From Megalobrama amblycephala (Eukaryota > Chordata > Actinopteri > Cypriniformes > Xenocyprididae): DNA of 64,000 bases. The notes under the pieces are model-generated. The model saw only the letters and a list, made by a program, of their open reading frames with translations, did not search any database and had not been told where the DNA came from. Numbering within the stretch: the first letter of the stretch is position 1; the number at the start of each line of letters is the position of its first letter. This document shows positions 9,238 to 21,353 of this stretch, piece after piece. Made by a program: the position numbers and the translations under genes. The stretch lies in assembly GCF_018812025.1 (NCBI RefSeq), contig NC_063044.1, positions 41,967,243 through 42,031,242 on the forward strand. Direction: 5' to 3'.

Positions 9238-10400
9238 GGGGAGAGTAGGGTAAGATGAGCCATTTTTTACTTATGTGGTCCTCAAGATAAGGGGAAATGA
9301 GGCAGAAGTACAATGAAAGTATTTAAAGTAATTTCATTTTAAATGATCAGAACACATCTATGACAAAGGGTTCTAAAAATATGGCTTCTTATAAAAAAGT
9401 GTTCCTGTGGCTCAATTTTCCCCAGGTTAGGGGCAAGTTGATCCGAGTCAGTAGGTGGGTGTAAACTGACCATCTAACTGAATCTGAATCAAACCCATGT
9501 GAAATTTTGAAGATAATGTACCTATTTTAAAAACTAATTTAATAATCAGACAACATAAACAACATAAAACCAACCAAATGAAGTTGAAATTTCAGTATGT
9601 TTAATAATTGTTTGCATTTCTGAAACAATATGTTAAACACCAAAGTTGTAATTTTTTCATAAACAGACTAAACAGAGAGTTTGAGTAAAATTAAATAACT
9701 AAATAAGAATGAATAAATGTCACTGAAACTAATAAACATTTTAGTCAAAAGGATCTTGACATGATAGTTTTTCTGCAATGTTGACCATGTTAGGCCATTA
9801 GAGACTACAGGTGGAAAGATATATATGATTAAACATCATCTGGTTCATATCAGGGAAGGATTTGGTGTACTTGTACACTGTTCCTATCAAATAAACTTTA
9901 AAAAAAAAAAAAAAAAAAACTAAACCAGTTGCTTAATATTACATTGAAATGGCACCAGTTTATACTTCAGATTTAACTTAAATTCAATGCATTATGGTGG
10001 GGTAAGTTAAAACGCTGGCTCAATTTACCCCACAGCATTTGGCTCACTTTGCCCCATAGCTGCCATTTTAGGAAAAGCTAGCTAGCTTACCAATTTAGAA
10101 TAATATTTAGCTAAATGACTTGCATGGTTTTATACGTTGCTAAATCACCAATATGCATCATAAATATTTTTAGACCTGGACAAATTTGATGAAACAGCCA
10201 TTACATGTTATGTTAAAATTTTACTTTGACAAGCCAAAACCAGTTTTAAAGTAAATAAGCGACTTCCACTCTTCCCATGTGCTTCTCCTTTTCACAGTCT
10301 GGCAGAAATGATGGGTGGTTCTTAAATATATGGTCATATGGCAATAAAATGGTACGGTTGCCAAGATACAGGGGGTGGGTCAACTTACCCCACTCTCCTC
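9238..10400. mobile_element. Non-autonomous DNA element with GGGGAGAGT termini
   Basis: The left end reads GGGGAGAGTAGGGTAAGATG and the right end, reverse-complemented, reads GAGGAGAGTGGGGTAAGTTG. These imperfect terminal inverted repeats are about 25 bp long. Variants of the same motif (GGGGCAAGTTGATC, GGGGTAAGTTAAAAC and the inverse CTCAATTTACCCCAC and CTCACTTTGCCCC) recur inside at about 9410-9445 and 9998-10060. There is no coding sequence. The flanks share ACATG but give no clear target duplication, so the superfamily is open. Confidence 0.7.
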
Positions 10401-10477
10401 TACATGAGAATTCAACACAACCCGATCGATTATAGGTTAAAGTGCTATTTCCGCCATTTAAAGTTTGTTGAACACGG

Positions 10478-10932
10478 TAAGCATCTCAGTGAAGCTTTAC
10501 GAATCTTTTGTTTCGAATCAGTGGTTCACGTGACTGGCAGTTTGATACACGCTCTGAATCACTTATTCAAAACAAAAGAATCGTAAAGCTTCATGAAGCA
10601 GTGTTTTGAAATCGGCCATCACTAGATATTGTTGAATAAAGTTGTTATTTTGTTTTTTTGGCGCACAAAAAGTATCCTTGTCGCTTCATAACAGTAAGGT
10701 TGAACCACTGTAGTCACATGAACTGTTTTAAATATGTTTTTTAGTGGCTTTCTGGGCATCTGAAAGTGTTAATTATCTTGTTGTCAATGCAGGCCTCACT
10801 GAGCCATCGGATTTCATCAAAAATATCTTAATTTGTGTTCTGAAGATCAACAAAGGTCTTACGGGTGTGGAACGACATGAGAGTGAGTAATAAATGACAG
10901 AATTTTCATTTCTGGGTGAACTAACCGTTTAA
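10478..10932 (-). mobile_element. Fold-back element (AGGGTTAGTTCACCC family), 5'-truncated copy
   Basis: The right end reads GGGTGAACTAACCGT followed by TTAA at 10929-10932. The arm contains GGCCTCACTGAGCCATCGGA and CACTAGATATTGTTGAATAA, which also occur in the copies at 29792, 42218 and 63186. The opposite terminus is missing. Confidence 0.8.
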
Positions 10933-11865
10933 GACCACTGAATGCTCACCTCCTTGTGGGGGTTCCACAACCTACAGTATAGGACGGTCCTGTATTAGAT
11001 ATCTTCTTTCTCTCACAAACCTGCTAGATTACAGAAGTGAAATGGCTTGCGAATGCAGTTTCTGACTTTAAAAGCAAGATTAAATTTTGCAGAAAGGCCT
11101 TTTTTTTTTTTTTTTTTTTTTTTTTGATTGCCACAGATCAGCTTTTCCAATTTTCCCTCATGAATCGACATCCTACATTTGAAAGTGTCGTACAGGAAAG
11201 GTATTGAATAACACAAAGAGGAATCATTCAGAGTAATTGCTTTGTTGATACTGAAGGCGACATTGGAGATGGACTGCTAGTGGCATGCTGGGGAAGAAAG
11301 TCCATATCGGTCTTGAGAAGTCTTTGAAAAACAACCCCTGCGGGGACACAGGAGTGCTGGCTATGTTTCAGGTGATCCACACAAAGGGCCCGAGGAGAGG
11401 TCGATACAGCTAGAGACACACAGGCTGGTCCTCAGAGCTGGTCTTGGCCCTTCAGCGCTGTAGACTTCATACAAGGTCAGCTCAGGCTCTGTATTTATAG
11501 AGCGACAACACGGCTTCCTGTAAACCTGCATCACCTGCACGTTTTATATCGACTTACATAGGAGATTATTTTAGCCTTTAATAGAAAGCATAAATCTCGC
11601 TTCTTCATTATCCACTGGTTTTGTAAACACTCGAAGGAGGTGTCGTCACATTTTGCTGACAGGGTACAAAACAAATGAGCTGTCTTAAAGGGGAGAATTT
11701 TTAATTACCGTGGACAAAAATAACTTGAGAGGCTAGATCAAGCATGTATGTCAACAATGCAAGTGTGAAAATGAATGGAAGATCAAAGACTGTTCACACT
11801 GCAGACAGATCAGATTTGGCTCATTTGGATCATCATTATTATTATTTTTGAAAAAAAAAAAAAAA
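10933..11865. other. Non-coding stretch without recognised features
   Basis: It includes a poly-T run at about 11100-11125. The segment 11240-11520 is less AT-rich and looks unique, but no exon with plausible splice sites stands out. Confidence 0.4.
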
Positions 11866-12195
11866 GAAATTAATACTTTTATTCTGCAAGGAGGCATTAA
11901 AATAAAATCAATATGAAGCAGGACAACATTTATAATCATTAGAAATATTTCTTGAGCAGCAAATGAGCATATTGGAATGATTTCTGAAGGATCATGTAAC
12001 ACTGAAGACTGGATAAATGGCTGCAAAGCAATAAACTAAAACCCTTTTAAAAAATATTACAATAAAACACATTTTAAAATGTAATAATATTTTACAATAT
12101 TACTGTTAGACTATTTTTGATATATAAAATCAACCTTGGGTGCCATAAGAGACTTTAACATTAAAAAAATATACCACCCCAAACTTTTGAACAGT
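11866..12195 (+). repeat. Dispersed teleost repeat (longest copy here)
   Basis: The order of blocks is AATACTTTTATTCTGCAAGG, then TTTCTTGAGCAGCAAATGAG, then ATGATTTCTGAAGGATCATG, and finally CCCCAAACTTTTGAACAGTA. It is a familiar order in fish genomes. Partial copies of other portions lie at 2029-2203, 31681-31712, 52675-52770 and 56084-56168. The class is uncertain. The reading frame here is not a gene. Confidence 0.6.
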
Positions 12196-12535
12196 AGTAC
12201 GTTATCAAGACTTTAACAGTAACATCAGAATGTATAAACACTTAAGAACCTTAGTGAAGAAATTCAAGTTTTACATCTAAACTTCACAATCTAAACTTAA
12301 AATATTGTTTATGTGCTGAACCTTCAGTTTAACTGTCCTTGAGGAGGCTGTTACATTCACACCGAGAGGAACATAATGGAGTTTTTGTAATACTGGCCCA
12401 AAATATGTCAAATAAATGAGAGATAACTGTTTAAAGTTATTATTATTATTTGATTTATTTTAAAAGTAGGGGAATTTACAGTTAAAGGCCCAAAGACCAG
12501 ATACTGTATGATGAATGAAGACGCCAAGTCAGAGT

Positions 12536-13489
12536 TTAAAGGTGCCCTAGATTATGTTTTTAAAAGATGTAATATAAGTCTAAGGTGTCCCCTGAATGTG
12601 TCTGTGAAGTTTCAGCTCAAAATACCCCATAGATTTTTTTTAACTGCCTATTTTGGGGCATCATTAAATATGAGCCAATTTAGGCTGCGGCCCCTTTAAA
12701 TGCTCACGCTCTCCGCCCACAGAGCTCGCGCTTGCCTTAAACAGTGCATAAACAAAGTTCACACAGCTAATATAACCCTCAAAATGGATCTTTACAAAGT
12801 GTTCGTCATGCATGCGTCGGATTATGTGAGAATTGTATACTGTTATATTGTTTACTTCTGATTTTGAATGAGTTTTATGCTCCGTGGCTAACGGCTAATG
12901 CTACACTGGTGGAGAGATTTATAAAGAATGAAGTTGTGTTTATGAATTATACAGACTGCAAGTGTTTAAAACTGAAAATTGCGACGGCTCTCTTGTCTCT
13001 GTGAATATAGTAATAACCGATGGTATCTTTAACCACATTTAACAGTACATTAGCAACATGCTAATGAAATATTTAGAAAGACAGTTTACAAATATCACTA
13101 AAAATATCATTATATCATGGATAATGTCAGTTATTATCGCTCCATCTGCCATTTTTCACTATTGTTCTTGCTTGCTTACCTAGTCTGATGATTCAGCTGT
13201 GCTGCTCCAGACGTTAATACTGGCTGCCCTTGTCTAATGCCTTTTATAATGTTGGAAACGTGGGCTGGCATATGCAAATATTGGGGGCGTACACCCCGAC
13301 TGTTACGTAACAGTCGGTGTTATGTTGAGATTCGCCTGTTCTTCGGAGGTCTTTTAAACAAATGAGATTTATATAAGAAGGAGGAAACAATGGTGTTTGA
13401 GACTCACTGTATGTCATTTCCATGTACTGAACTCTTGTTATTCAACTATGCCAAGATAAATTCAATTTTTCATTCGAGGGCACCTTTAA
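12536..13489 (+). mobile_element. TTAA-flanked non-autonomous element, copy 1
   Basis: The element runs AGGTGCCCTAGA... to ...CGAGGGCACCT and is flanked by TTAA on both sides (12536-12539 and 13486-13489). Copies 2 and 3 at 28294 and 32742 share the whole length, and all three are bounded by TTAA. That fits piggyBac-type target choice, but the TTAA could also be part of the terminus. The interior holds a short start, MDLYKVFVMH, at 12784, and the palindrome TTACGTAACAGTCGG near 13303. It has no transposase. Confidence 0.85.
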
Positions 13490-13631
13490 AAAAAATAAAC
13501 TGAAGAAAATTTTACTAAGAATAATTTGCAGTTTCATCAGCAGAATTCAGCTTCAAGTCTCACAAGGAGTTCGTAGGCCGCTCTGCGTACATTCACATTT
13601 CCACAGCAATAATACTCATTTCAAACTACGT

Positions 13632-13825
13632 CAGGGGTGTCCAGTCCTGCTCCTGGAGGGCCAGTGTCCTGCAAAGTTTAGCTCCAACCCCATTTAAACA
13701 CACCTGAACCATCTAATCAAGGTCTAACTAGGCATTCTACAAACTTCAAGGCAGGTGTATTGAGGCAAGTTGGAGCTAAACTCTGCAGGACAGTGGCGCT
13801 CCAGGACCAACTGTGGACATGCCTG
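13632..13825. mobile_element. hAT-like miniature element, CAGGGGTGTCC termini
   Basis: The left end is CAGGGGTGTCCAGTCCTGCT. The right arm is its imperfect complement, with GTTGGAGCTAAACTCTGCAG mirrored by TGCAAAGTTTAGCTCCAACC. The flanks AACTACGT and AGCTACAT agree at six of eight positions, consistent with a decayed 8-bp hAT duplication. A relative with an intact duplication lies at 44176-44370. Confidence 0.8.
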
Positions 13826-15146
13826 AGCTACATCATTACTTCAGGTTAACTGATTCTGATTGGCTAAAACAAACAAAATTTGTAATTTTCCACACATGGA
13901 CTGATAGACAGAAGCATATCTCCATCCATCAAGCTTCTGATGCTCGGACCCTGGATTTAGGCACATGGTGACCTTCTAGGTCATGAAAAGTAGAATGCCA
14001 GTTGTCCATCAGTACCAATACAGGACCTGCACACAGAACACTAGTGCTCATACACAGATACACAGGATTCAAAGCTTCTTCAAGGTTGAAGTTGGCCCGA
14101 GCTTTAACTATAAACAGGAAAGATTCCCAAAACATACTGATAAGTTGTACTTTTCTCTCAGTGAGAGGTATAGACATTATGCATCATATTCTGTAATATT
14201 TGAAGATGAAAAGGAAAATAAATGCTTAAACATACACTGAAGAAGTCATTTAATATTTAGAAGGATAAATATTGATTAATAACTTATAAATAACTCAAAA
14301 TATACTGAAGTGGCAGTGGATTCCAGAATCCACACCCTTAACAATAAAATTGTGACCCTAAAGCCAAAAGTTACACAAAGACTTTGTAACATTTCACAGT
14401 ACTGTACAGACAAACTAATAGGATTTATGCATCTAGCTGTTCTCCAAACCACAGATGCTGAAGCCTATCTCAGCATCTTGGGCCATAGTCACTGATATGA
14501 ATATGATAAACCAATAAATATAAAATAAAACATACTTTTGCAGTCTGAATAAAGCCAAGCAAGTCCTCACAGTAAAACTTGTTCAACCCTGGTCCTGATG
14601 AAGCATTCAAAAAACATCCAAGCATTTCAAAGGGCTTGAAAGCAAACACAGACGTCAGTTTGAAAACCACTGAAATATGAAAAGCAGAATGAATAAGTTA
14701 TACCCAGAAATATATAAATAAACAGGCCTCTCAGCGTTGTTCGCTGAGATTTCATCTGAGGAAAATAATAGAAGCTTGTGAAGGAGTTAAACTGGTCCAG
14801 TGACTCTACGGCTGATATAATGTCTGAGAGGGATGCAGAATACCCATATACTGAAAACATCTCGATCCTATTTTCTTCTTACCTTCTTTTACTTCAAGGA
14901 CACTTCAGATGGTAAGGACTACATCAAAAACTTCATTGTAGGCTAAACTCTCTGGAAGGGCTTTCATGTTCAGAGGAAGAGCTTAGGCTTTGGAAGGCTG
15001 TGCGTTTTTAGTTGATGTGCTATTCATTTCACATTTTCTGCTGCACAGAAGGGAAAATAAATTGAATACATCAACTTAATTCAGTTATACATAAATGAGG
15101 GATAAAAATATCTTTTCTTTTTTTCCCATTTTCCTGAAACTGGTAA
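13826..15146. other. Non-coding stretch without recognised features
   Basis: AT-rich unique-looking sequence. Several short frames on both strands lack any domain. I see no repeat terminus. Confidence 0.4.
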
Positions 15147-15910
15147 GGCCCGGTGCCCACTATAAGACTAGTCCTGGGGTGTTTACACAAAAAATGTATG
15201 CGTTTTGGCCGTTCATTTACACGACAACAGCATTTTGGGGGCCTGAAAATGCAAACTTTTGGACATGGGTTTCAAAGTGCAAATTTTTAAAAACAATACC
15301 ATTATCATCTCTGTGTAAACTACAAAAATGCTAATTTTTGAAAATGATGACGTCATGCGCATGCATATTATGTGTTTAGTAGGTTGCGTAGTGTTTCTTT
15401 ACAAAGTGACATCGCCAACTACTGGCCTGGCATGAATAATACAGCGCTTTTAGTTGTTTTCATGGATTGAACGTTGTCGTCTGTATGCAAAAAACACAAA
15501 GGAAAAACATTTCCATTTGCATTCTCATTTAAACATTCCCTCAAAACTAAAAAGGTTATCATTATACTGCGACCAATCAAATGAACCATTATGCCACAAA
15601 CCAATTTTTAATTTTCAACAAATGCGCGCATCTGGCAACAGATCTAAAGGGGTGAAAGCATAATTTACATATCCTTACCCTTTTTTTACCTGTTTCATTC
15701 ATGCCCATGCATATTATGTGTTCAGTCTATAGGCGCGTAGTGTTTCTTTACAATGTGATATCGCCAACTACTGGTTTGGCAACAATGCAGCATTTTAGTC
15801 GATTTCAAGTATCCATGTAATGGGGATTGTTTTGACAACGTTGTCATCTGTATGTGAAAAACGCAAAGGAAAACTTTTTAACTTCTACTACATTGTTGTC
15901 GTGTCGTTTA
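15147..15910 (+). repeat. Complex dispersed repeat with an internal direct duplication
   Basis: A block containing GCATATTATGTGTTTAGT, GCGTAGTGTTTCTTTACAA and ATCGCCAACTACTGG occurs at about 15361-15425 and again at about 15707-15775. Between the two blocks, 15539-15705 matches 20345-20558. The ends contain ACACGACAACAGC-type sequence near 15218 and CATTGTTGTCGTGTCG near 15890 in opposite orientation, suggesting a DNA element with another repeat inserted. I cannot name the family. Confidence 0.55.
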
Positions 15911-16191
15911 ATGATCTACAGCAAAACAGAGCGAGATTTGTTGAGAACTAAACAAATATTTAATAACTACTGTAGTAATTTCTTGACATCAGAAGTGGAA
16001 AAAGTAAATTTACACACAAACTGACTAGAAACCACAACTTTCAGATGCCATCTTTATTTTCTTTAGCTCAACTGTCGAAGAATGGAAAGCATAGGATTGT
16101 GGGATATCAAAGGCAGTGAAGGATTCATCTATGCTGCCTTCAATAATCGATCAGATGAAGGTATCTCAGAAGACAGGAAGTGAAGCTAACC
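15911..16191. other. Non-coding spacer
   Basis: Nothing recognisable. Confidence 0.4.
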
Positions 16192-16297
16192 CAGACAGCA
16201 ACATATAGCTGATCCTGATCTGGCCCACATCTGGCCCGGGTGTAATCCACATGTACCAGATGTGGGCCGAATCTGGGCCACACTATGTTGCTGTCTG
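16192..16297. mobile_element. Short palindromic miniature element
   Basis: It begins CAGACAGCAACATA and ends CTATGTTGCTGTCTG, the reverse complement. The inner part pairs CTGATCTGGCCCACATCTGG with CCAGATGTGGGCCGAATC. The whole 106 bp would fold into one imperfect hairpin. Confidence 0.8.
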
Positions 16298-16814
16298 AGA
16301 ACATTGCAATCAGATGTGTCTTGATTACCTTGGAATGCATCCTCCGAAGGCAGCATTTTAAGTTTTCGGATGCAGCCTGGGTCAACGCAACTAACACTTG
16401 TGTCTGATTGCAGTGATTGGCGTGGAGGTCCGACAGCTGATGGGCCACAGAGAGAGAGACTGGTGGACTCGGGCACACAAACAAAGCTGTTAAGAGAAGC
16501 TGAATGACTGAAGAAAGTGATTTATTGTAGAAGCACGTGTTGTGCCAGTGTGTTTGTTTTCTGTTTAAATACGCACCAGTGCAGTGTTAATTAAGAGGAC
16601 CTGAGTCCACCTTAAACTGACCATGACTTCTCTTCATTTATCAAGGACTTGTTACATTGTTCATTATGCTGCTTGATCTTGCAAGCTTGTATTTGTTATC
16701 ATATTATTTTAATATAATATTGTAATCATAAACACACTATTTCTTTACCTTTTATCGGTCACTCACAGACAAGAAGCTCCACGTCATAGCTATAATGAAA
16801 TATATAAGCATATA
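16298..16814. other. Non-coding spacer
   Basis: AT-rich, with no recognised features. It ends at the TA that precedes the Tc1-like element. Confidence 0.4.
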
Positions 16815-17033
16815 CAAACCCTATTCCAAAAAGTTGGGACACTGTACAAATTGTGAATAAAAACAGAATGCAATGATGTGGAAGTTTCAAATTTCAATAT
16901 TTTATTCAGAATACAACATAGATGACATATCAAATATTTAAACTGAGAAAATGTATCATTTTAAGGAAAAAATAAGTTGATTTTAAACTTCATGGCATCA
17001 ACACATCTCAAAAAAGTTGGGACAAGGCCATGT

Positions 17034-18100
17034 TTACCACTGTGTGGCATCCCCTCTTCTTTTTATAACAGTCTGCAAACGTCTGGGGACTGAGGAGACA
17101 AGTTGCTCAAGTTTAGGAATAGGAATGTTGTCCCATTCTTGTCTAATACAGGCTTCTAGTTGCTCCACTGTCTTAGGTCTTCTTTGTCGCATCTTCCTTT
17201 TTATGATGTTTTCTATTGGTGAAAGATCTGGACTGCAGGCTGGCCATTTCAGTACCCGGATCCTTCTTCTACGCAGCCATGATGTTGTAATTGATGCAGT
17301 ATGTGGTCTGGCATTGTCATGTTGGAAAATGCAAGGTCTTCCCTGAAAGAGACGACGTCTGGATGGGAGCATATGTTGTTCTAGAACTTGGATATACCTT
17401 TCAGCATTGATGGTGCCTTTCCAGATGTGTAAGCTGCCCATGCCACCTGCACTCATGCAACACCATACCATCAGAGATGCAGGCTTCTGAACTGAGCGCT
17501 GATAACAACTTGGGTTGTCCTTGTCCTCTTTAGTCCGGATGACATGGCGTCCCTGTTTTCCAAAAAAGAACTTCAAATTTTGATTTGTCTGACCACAGAA
17601 CAGTTTTCCACTTTGCCACAGTCCATTTTAAATAAGCCATGGCCCAGAGAAAACGCCTGCACTTCTGGATCATGTTTAGATATGGCTTCTTTTTTGACCT
17701 TGAGTTTTAGCCGGCAACAGCGAATGGCATGGTGGATTGTGTTCACCGACAATGTTTTCTGGAAGTATTCCTGAACCCATGTTGTGATTTCCATTACAGT
17801 AGCATTCCTGTATGTGATGCAGTGCCGTCTAAGGGCCCGAAGATCACGGGCATCCAGTATGGTTTTCCAGCCTTGACCCTTACGCACAGAGATTGTTCCA
17901 GAATCTCTGAATCTTTGGATGAAATTTTGCACTGTAGATAATGATAACTTCAAACTTTTTGCAATATTTCTCTGAGAAACTCCTTTCTGATATTGCTCCA
18001 CTATTTTTGCCGCAGCATTGGGGGAATTGGTGATCCTCTGCCATCTTGACTTCTGAGAGACACTGCCACTCTGAGAGGCTCTTTTTATACCCGATCATGT
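17034..18100 (-). pseudogene. Tc1-family transposase pseudogene
   Basis: One minus-strand frame (18001-17573) carries the N-terminal helix-turn-helix region, with VSQRNIAKSLKLSLSTVQNF, and the linker to the core. A frameshift near 17575 moves the sequence into a second frame (17576-17034). This frame has SLMVWCCMSAGGMG, the FQHDNARPHTA motif with the second catalytic aspartate, SPDLSPIEN with the third catalytic acid, and a C-terminus ending RRGDATQW. The first catalytic region reads SDKSKF in yet another frame, so the aspartate codon survives but the neighbouring glutamate is replaced. At least two frameshifts disable the gene. The true start lies upstream of 18001 and is not certain. Confidence 0.9.
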
Positions 18101-18180
18101 TGCCAATTGACCTAATAAATTGCAAATTGGTCCTCCAGCTGTTCCTTATATGTACATTTAACTTTTCCGGCCTCTTATTG

Positions 18181-18729
18181 TGTCACAGACACACCAGGCT
18201 CCACCCTCACTCAGTCCCAGCGCACTCAATCACCCGAATACTAATCACCGCCACCTGCACCTCATCATCACCGCAATCACCAGCACTATAAGAAGCCTAC
18301 ACTCACACACACTCACTGTCCGGTCTCGTTGTATCATATGTACCTGTATGCTTACCTTAAGGACTCCAGACGAACTACTTACCAGTCTCCAACATCTCCT
18401 GTTTCCCTCGTGTGCTTCTCCTCCTGTGTGTGAGTGTTCCAAGTCTCCAGTGTTCCAAGTCTCCAGTGTTCCAAGTCTCCAGTGTTCCAAGTCTCCAGTG
18501 TTCCAAGTCTCCAGTGTTCCAAGTCTCCAGTGTTCCAAGTCTCCAGTGCCATCCCGCCATCCCAGTTCTTCTATCCTATGACCACATAAAGGACAGTATC
18601 TCCATTCTGCATTGCAATATCCATCTCTACATCACGTATTACTCACCTGCACTTCTGTCAACCTCTGCTGGTATCAATAAACCTTACTGTTTGTTTTACA
18701 TCTGCCTCCGTCCCTTCTGTACTGTAACA
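18181..18729 (+). mobile_element. Solo LTR with exact TATTG target duplication
   Basis: It begins TGTCACAGACACACC and ends CTGTACTGTAACA. TATTG flanks it exactly on both sides (18176-18180 and 18730-18734). No internal region or second LTR is present, so it is a solo LTR left by recombination between two LTRs. ACTATAAGAAGCC near 18283 is a possible TATA region and AATAAACC near 18677 a possible poly-A signal. Orientation is inferred from these signals. Its TGTCAC start and TAACA end resemble the LTRs at 7384 and 8874, suggesting the same broad Gypsy-like class. Confidence 0.93.
18433..18544 (+). repeat. Perfect 16-bp minisatellite, seven copies, inside the solo LTR
   Basis: The unit AGTGTTCCAAGTCTCC is repeated exactly seven times with no mismatch over 112 bp. 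Confidence 0.97.
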
Positions 18730-18950
18730 TATTGCTACATGTACCAACTTTTTTGGAATGTGTAGCTCTCAGGAAATCCAAAATGAGCCAATATTTGGCA
18801 TGACATTTCAAAATGTCTCACTCTCAACATTTGATATGTTATCTATATTCTATTGTGAATAAAATATAAGATTATGAGATTTGTAAATTATTGCATTCCT
18901 TTTTTATTCACAATTTGTACAGTGTCCCAACTTTTTTGGAATCGGGTTTG

Positions 18951-20344
18951 TGTATATATGAACTATAATAATGTACATCTTGCACATACATAGAAAATAG
19001 ATTTCTTCTGCATTGAATAATAAGATCTTTCTTTCCAAAAAAACTAATTTTAAACTAGAATATGGATATAAAGAAACAAGTAAGGTTAATATTTCTAGAG
19101 GGTTACCAATGGTTATGTTTAAGATTAGGGGTTAGTTATGAGAATATATCAATTCAATTTCAATAATTTAAACAGTAAATCATTCCTGAATATTAATAAT
19201 ACAAATACAGAACAACAGCAAAGGTGTGGTTGCATTAACTGCAGCCACTGTTATCATGCTACTCAAATTTTGATGCTAAAAAAATTGTCTATTGTAAATA
19301 GTGTAGCAATGTATGAAGCAATGCAGCAGTCATTTTCAAACCAAGCAGCTCTCTGGTCAACGCGGCAAATTTGCTTGACCAGTTTGAACTCTGCATGGGG
19401 AAGTTTTTCGCCCTCAAGCGAAATTCCTAATCATGCAAAATTTACTGAACGATGGTAATTGTGTTGTAACAGCACCTTCATTGTTTCTTATTTGTGTTTA
19501 TTTTGATGCACTGATCTGCAGAACATCTTGGAACAAGAGTACCCTCTTGTAATTTAATTGGCTGTTGCTCATGGCCCTTTTCTTGCTAGTCACTTGAAGC
19601 ATTTAATACCAATTTGAAATGTCTTGTAGCATCTGCAACTAGCCGCAGCGCATCTCACAAGTGCCCATACTAGAACGGACAGCAACAGGAAGTCCCCTAC
19701 CATCTGGCACTTTTTGTTGCACACCAGCTTCAATGCATGCATGCTTGGCTTAAAAGGCAAAAAAAGTTATGTTTTCTATATGGAATTGGAACCTTTTCTA
19801 ATCTGAAAAGGTGTAACAAAGATAAATAGTGGCCTTTGCGATGCCCTACGGTCTCTGTCATGCATCCCTGCACTGGGGAGGGTCAGAACAACTTCCTGTC
19901 GACCATCCCTAAGACAGAGAGACATGCCACAGCTGAGACTCTCAGTGCTTCATCATATAAAGGTCACGGGCATTACTGTAAGGAGCCGCTGACAAGAGTC
20001 CACTGACAGTCTATGGAGAGATATGGGCCACCACTTGCAATGCAGCACGGCTGCCATCTCCACAAATGGAATTTTACTTCATCTGAAATCATGGCTGAAA
20101 TTTCCTTTATATCACCCTTTCTCATTTATCTGAATCTGCGGCGGCGGGCGAGGGTTATAGTCCGCGAATATTTCATAAGAACAGGCCAAAGCTGCATGGG
20201 AAGCTACAACATATTGTACTCTTTTTTTAGGATGCTTGATCCGGCCTGCCAAAAAAGTCCTGATAAGGCCCGAGAGTGATTTTGCTTAGCATTGTGTCTT
20301 ATGTTAGAGTGCTGACACTGACATTTTGCAGTTTGCAGGCTCTC
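18951..20344. other. Non-coding stretch without recognised features
   Basis: AT-rich, with several short unsupported frames. Nothing identifies a gene or a repeat boundary. Confidence 0.4.
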
Positions 20345-20558
20345 AGAATACTAAAAAGGTTATCATTATACCGCAACCAATCGGATGAACCATTATGCCA
20401 CAAACCAATTCTAAATTCTCACCTTGCAACAAATGTGCGCATCTATATGGAAACAGATCTAATAAAAAAAAGGGGAGGGGGGTGAAAATATCCATTATAT
20501 TACAAATTACGTATCCTGGCCTAGAAATCTTACCTTTGTTTACCTGTTTCATTTATTT
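20345..20558 (+). repeat. Dispersed repeat matching 15539-15705
   Basis: Shared blocks include CTAAAAAGGTTATCATTATA, ATGAACCATTATGCCACAAA and a GCGCATCT plus ACAGATCTAA arrangement. Both copies end near TTACCTGTTTCAT. The element is unclassified. Confidence 0.65.
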
Positions 20559-21353
20559 ATGACTGACAAATATGCATCACAGAATGTTTATTAGTTTATG
20601 TTAAAACTGTGTAAACCAAATGGATGGAAATTTTATATCCAATTCAAATATTTAAATCTTACATTTTCTTTGAGTGTAAAATAACCAGACCAAAGTGCTT
20701 TTTTGCATGTGAATCTAATCCGAGAGACCCCTCACCTCAAAACACCGATCCATAGCAGGGGGTCTGTTATCATCTGCTTATAGAAACGCACTGGACACGA
20801 TGAACTCAAGTCACGAGGCTCGAACTGAAGGCCTGTCAGCTTCAAAGAATCGGTCCTGTACTGTAGTTTGTTTGATCACAGAAGACAAGAGATCTTAAGG
20901 CTTCTGAGAATATTTACACTTCAGTTTTTACTCCAGGCCCTCCTTAGACACATTCTCCGGTATGCTCTTCTTGCAGAGCATGTGATTGTGTTATCAATGT
21001 CACTGCGGAGCGGATAATTAGCACAAACATCAAACATTAGCAACCCCCTCTGCCCCATAGTGAGGCTCTGTCACATTTGTAGATGTTTGTTGATTTTACA
21101 GAAGCTGCCTTGTCCCATCTGAAATTCAACCTGTACAAACATTCGCAAGACCTACAATAAAGAGCAGAGAATGAAAATGAAGCAGAACCGCATTACTACA
21201 TCAGTGTAATTAGTTATTAGGACGGTTTGCTGTAGTATTTATAAATGCAGTATGATAACGTAATTGCAGATGTACTAAAAGGTTTTTTTATGATGTTTTC
21301 CCTTTCCTGCAGTCCACTTTTAATGTTATTATGTACTCGTATATGTCTATTGA
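20559..21353. other. Non-coding stretch without recognised features
   Basis: Nothing recognisable as a gene or a repeat. Confidence 0.4.

Larger units (their letters stand above)
16815..18950 (-). mobile_element. Second Tc1-like transposon, carrying a nested solo LTR
   Basis: The left end reads CAAACCCTATTCCAAAAAGT and the right end is the reverse complement of CAAACCCGATTCCAAAAAAG. Each arm is about 210 bp. Each repeats the motif AAAAAGTTGGGAC or its complement at the outer edge and again at the inner edge (near 17010 and 18748), the IR/DR layout of fish Tc1 elements. TA precedes the left end. The right arm is interrupted by a 549-bp solo LTR, so the unoccupied element would have been about 1.58 kb. 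It differs from the element at 437-2004 in both termini and transposase. Confidence 0.92.

Noticed and set aside
16140..16484. Minus-strand frame of 114 residues
   Set aside because: It spans the short palindromic miniature element and adjacent spacer, with no domain.
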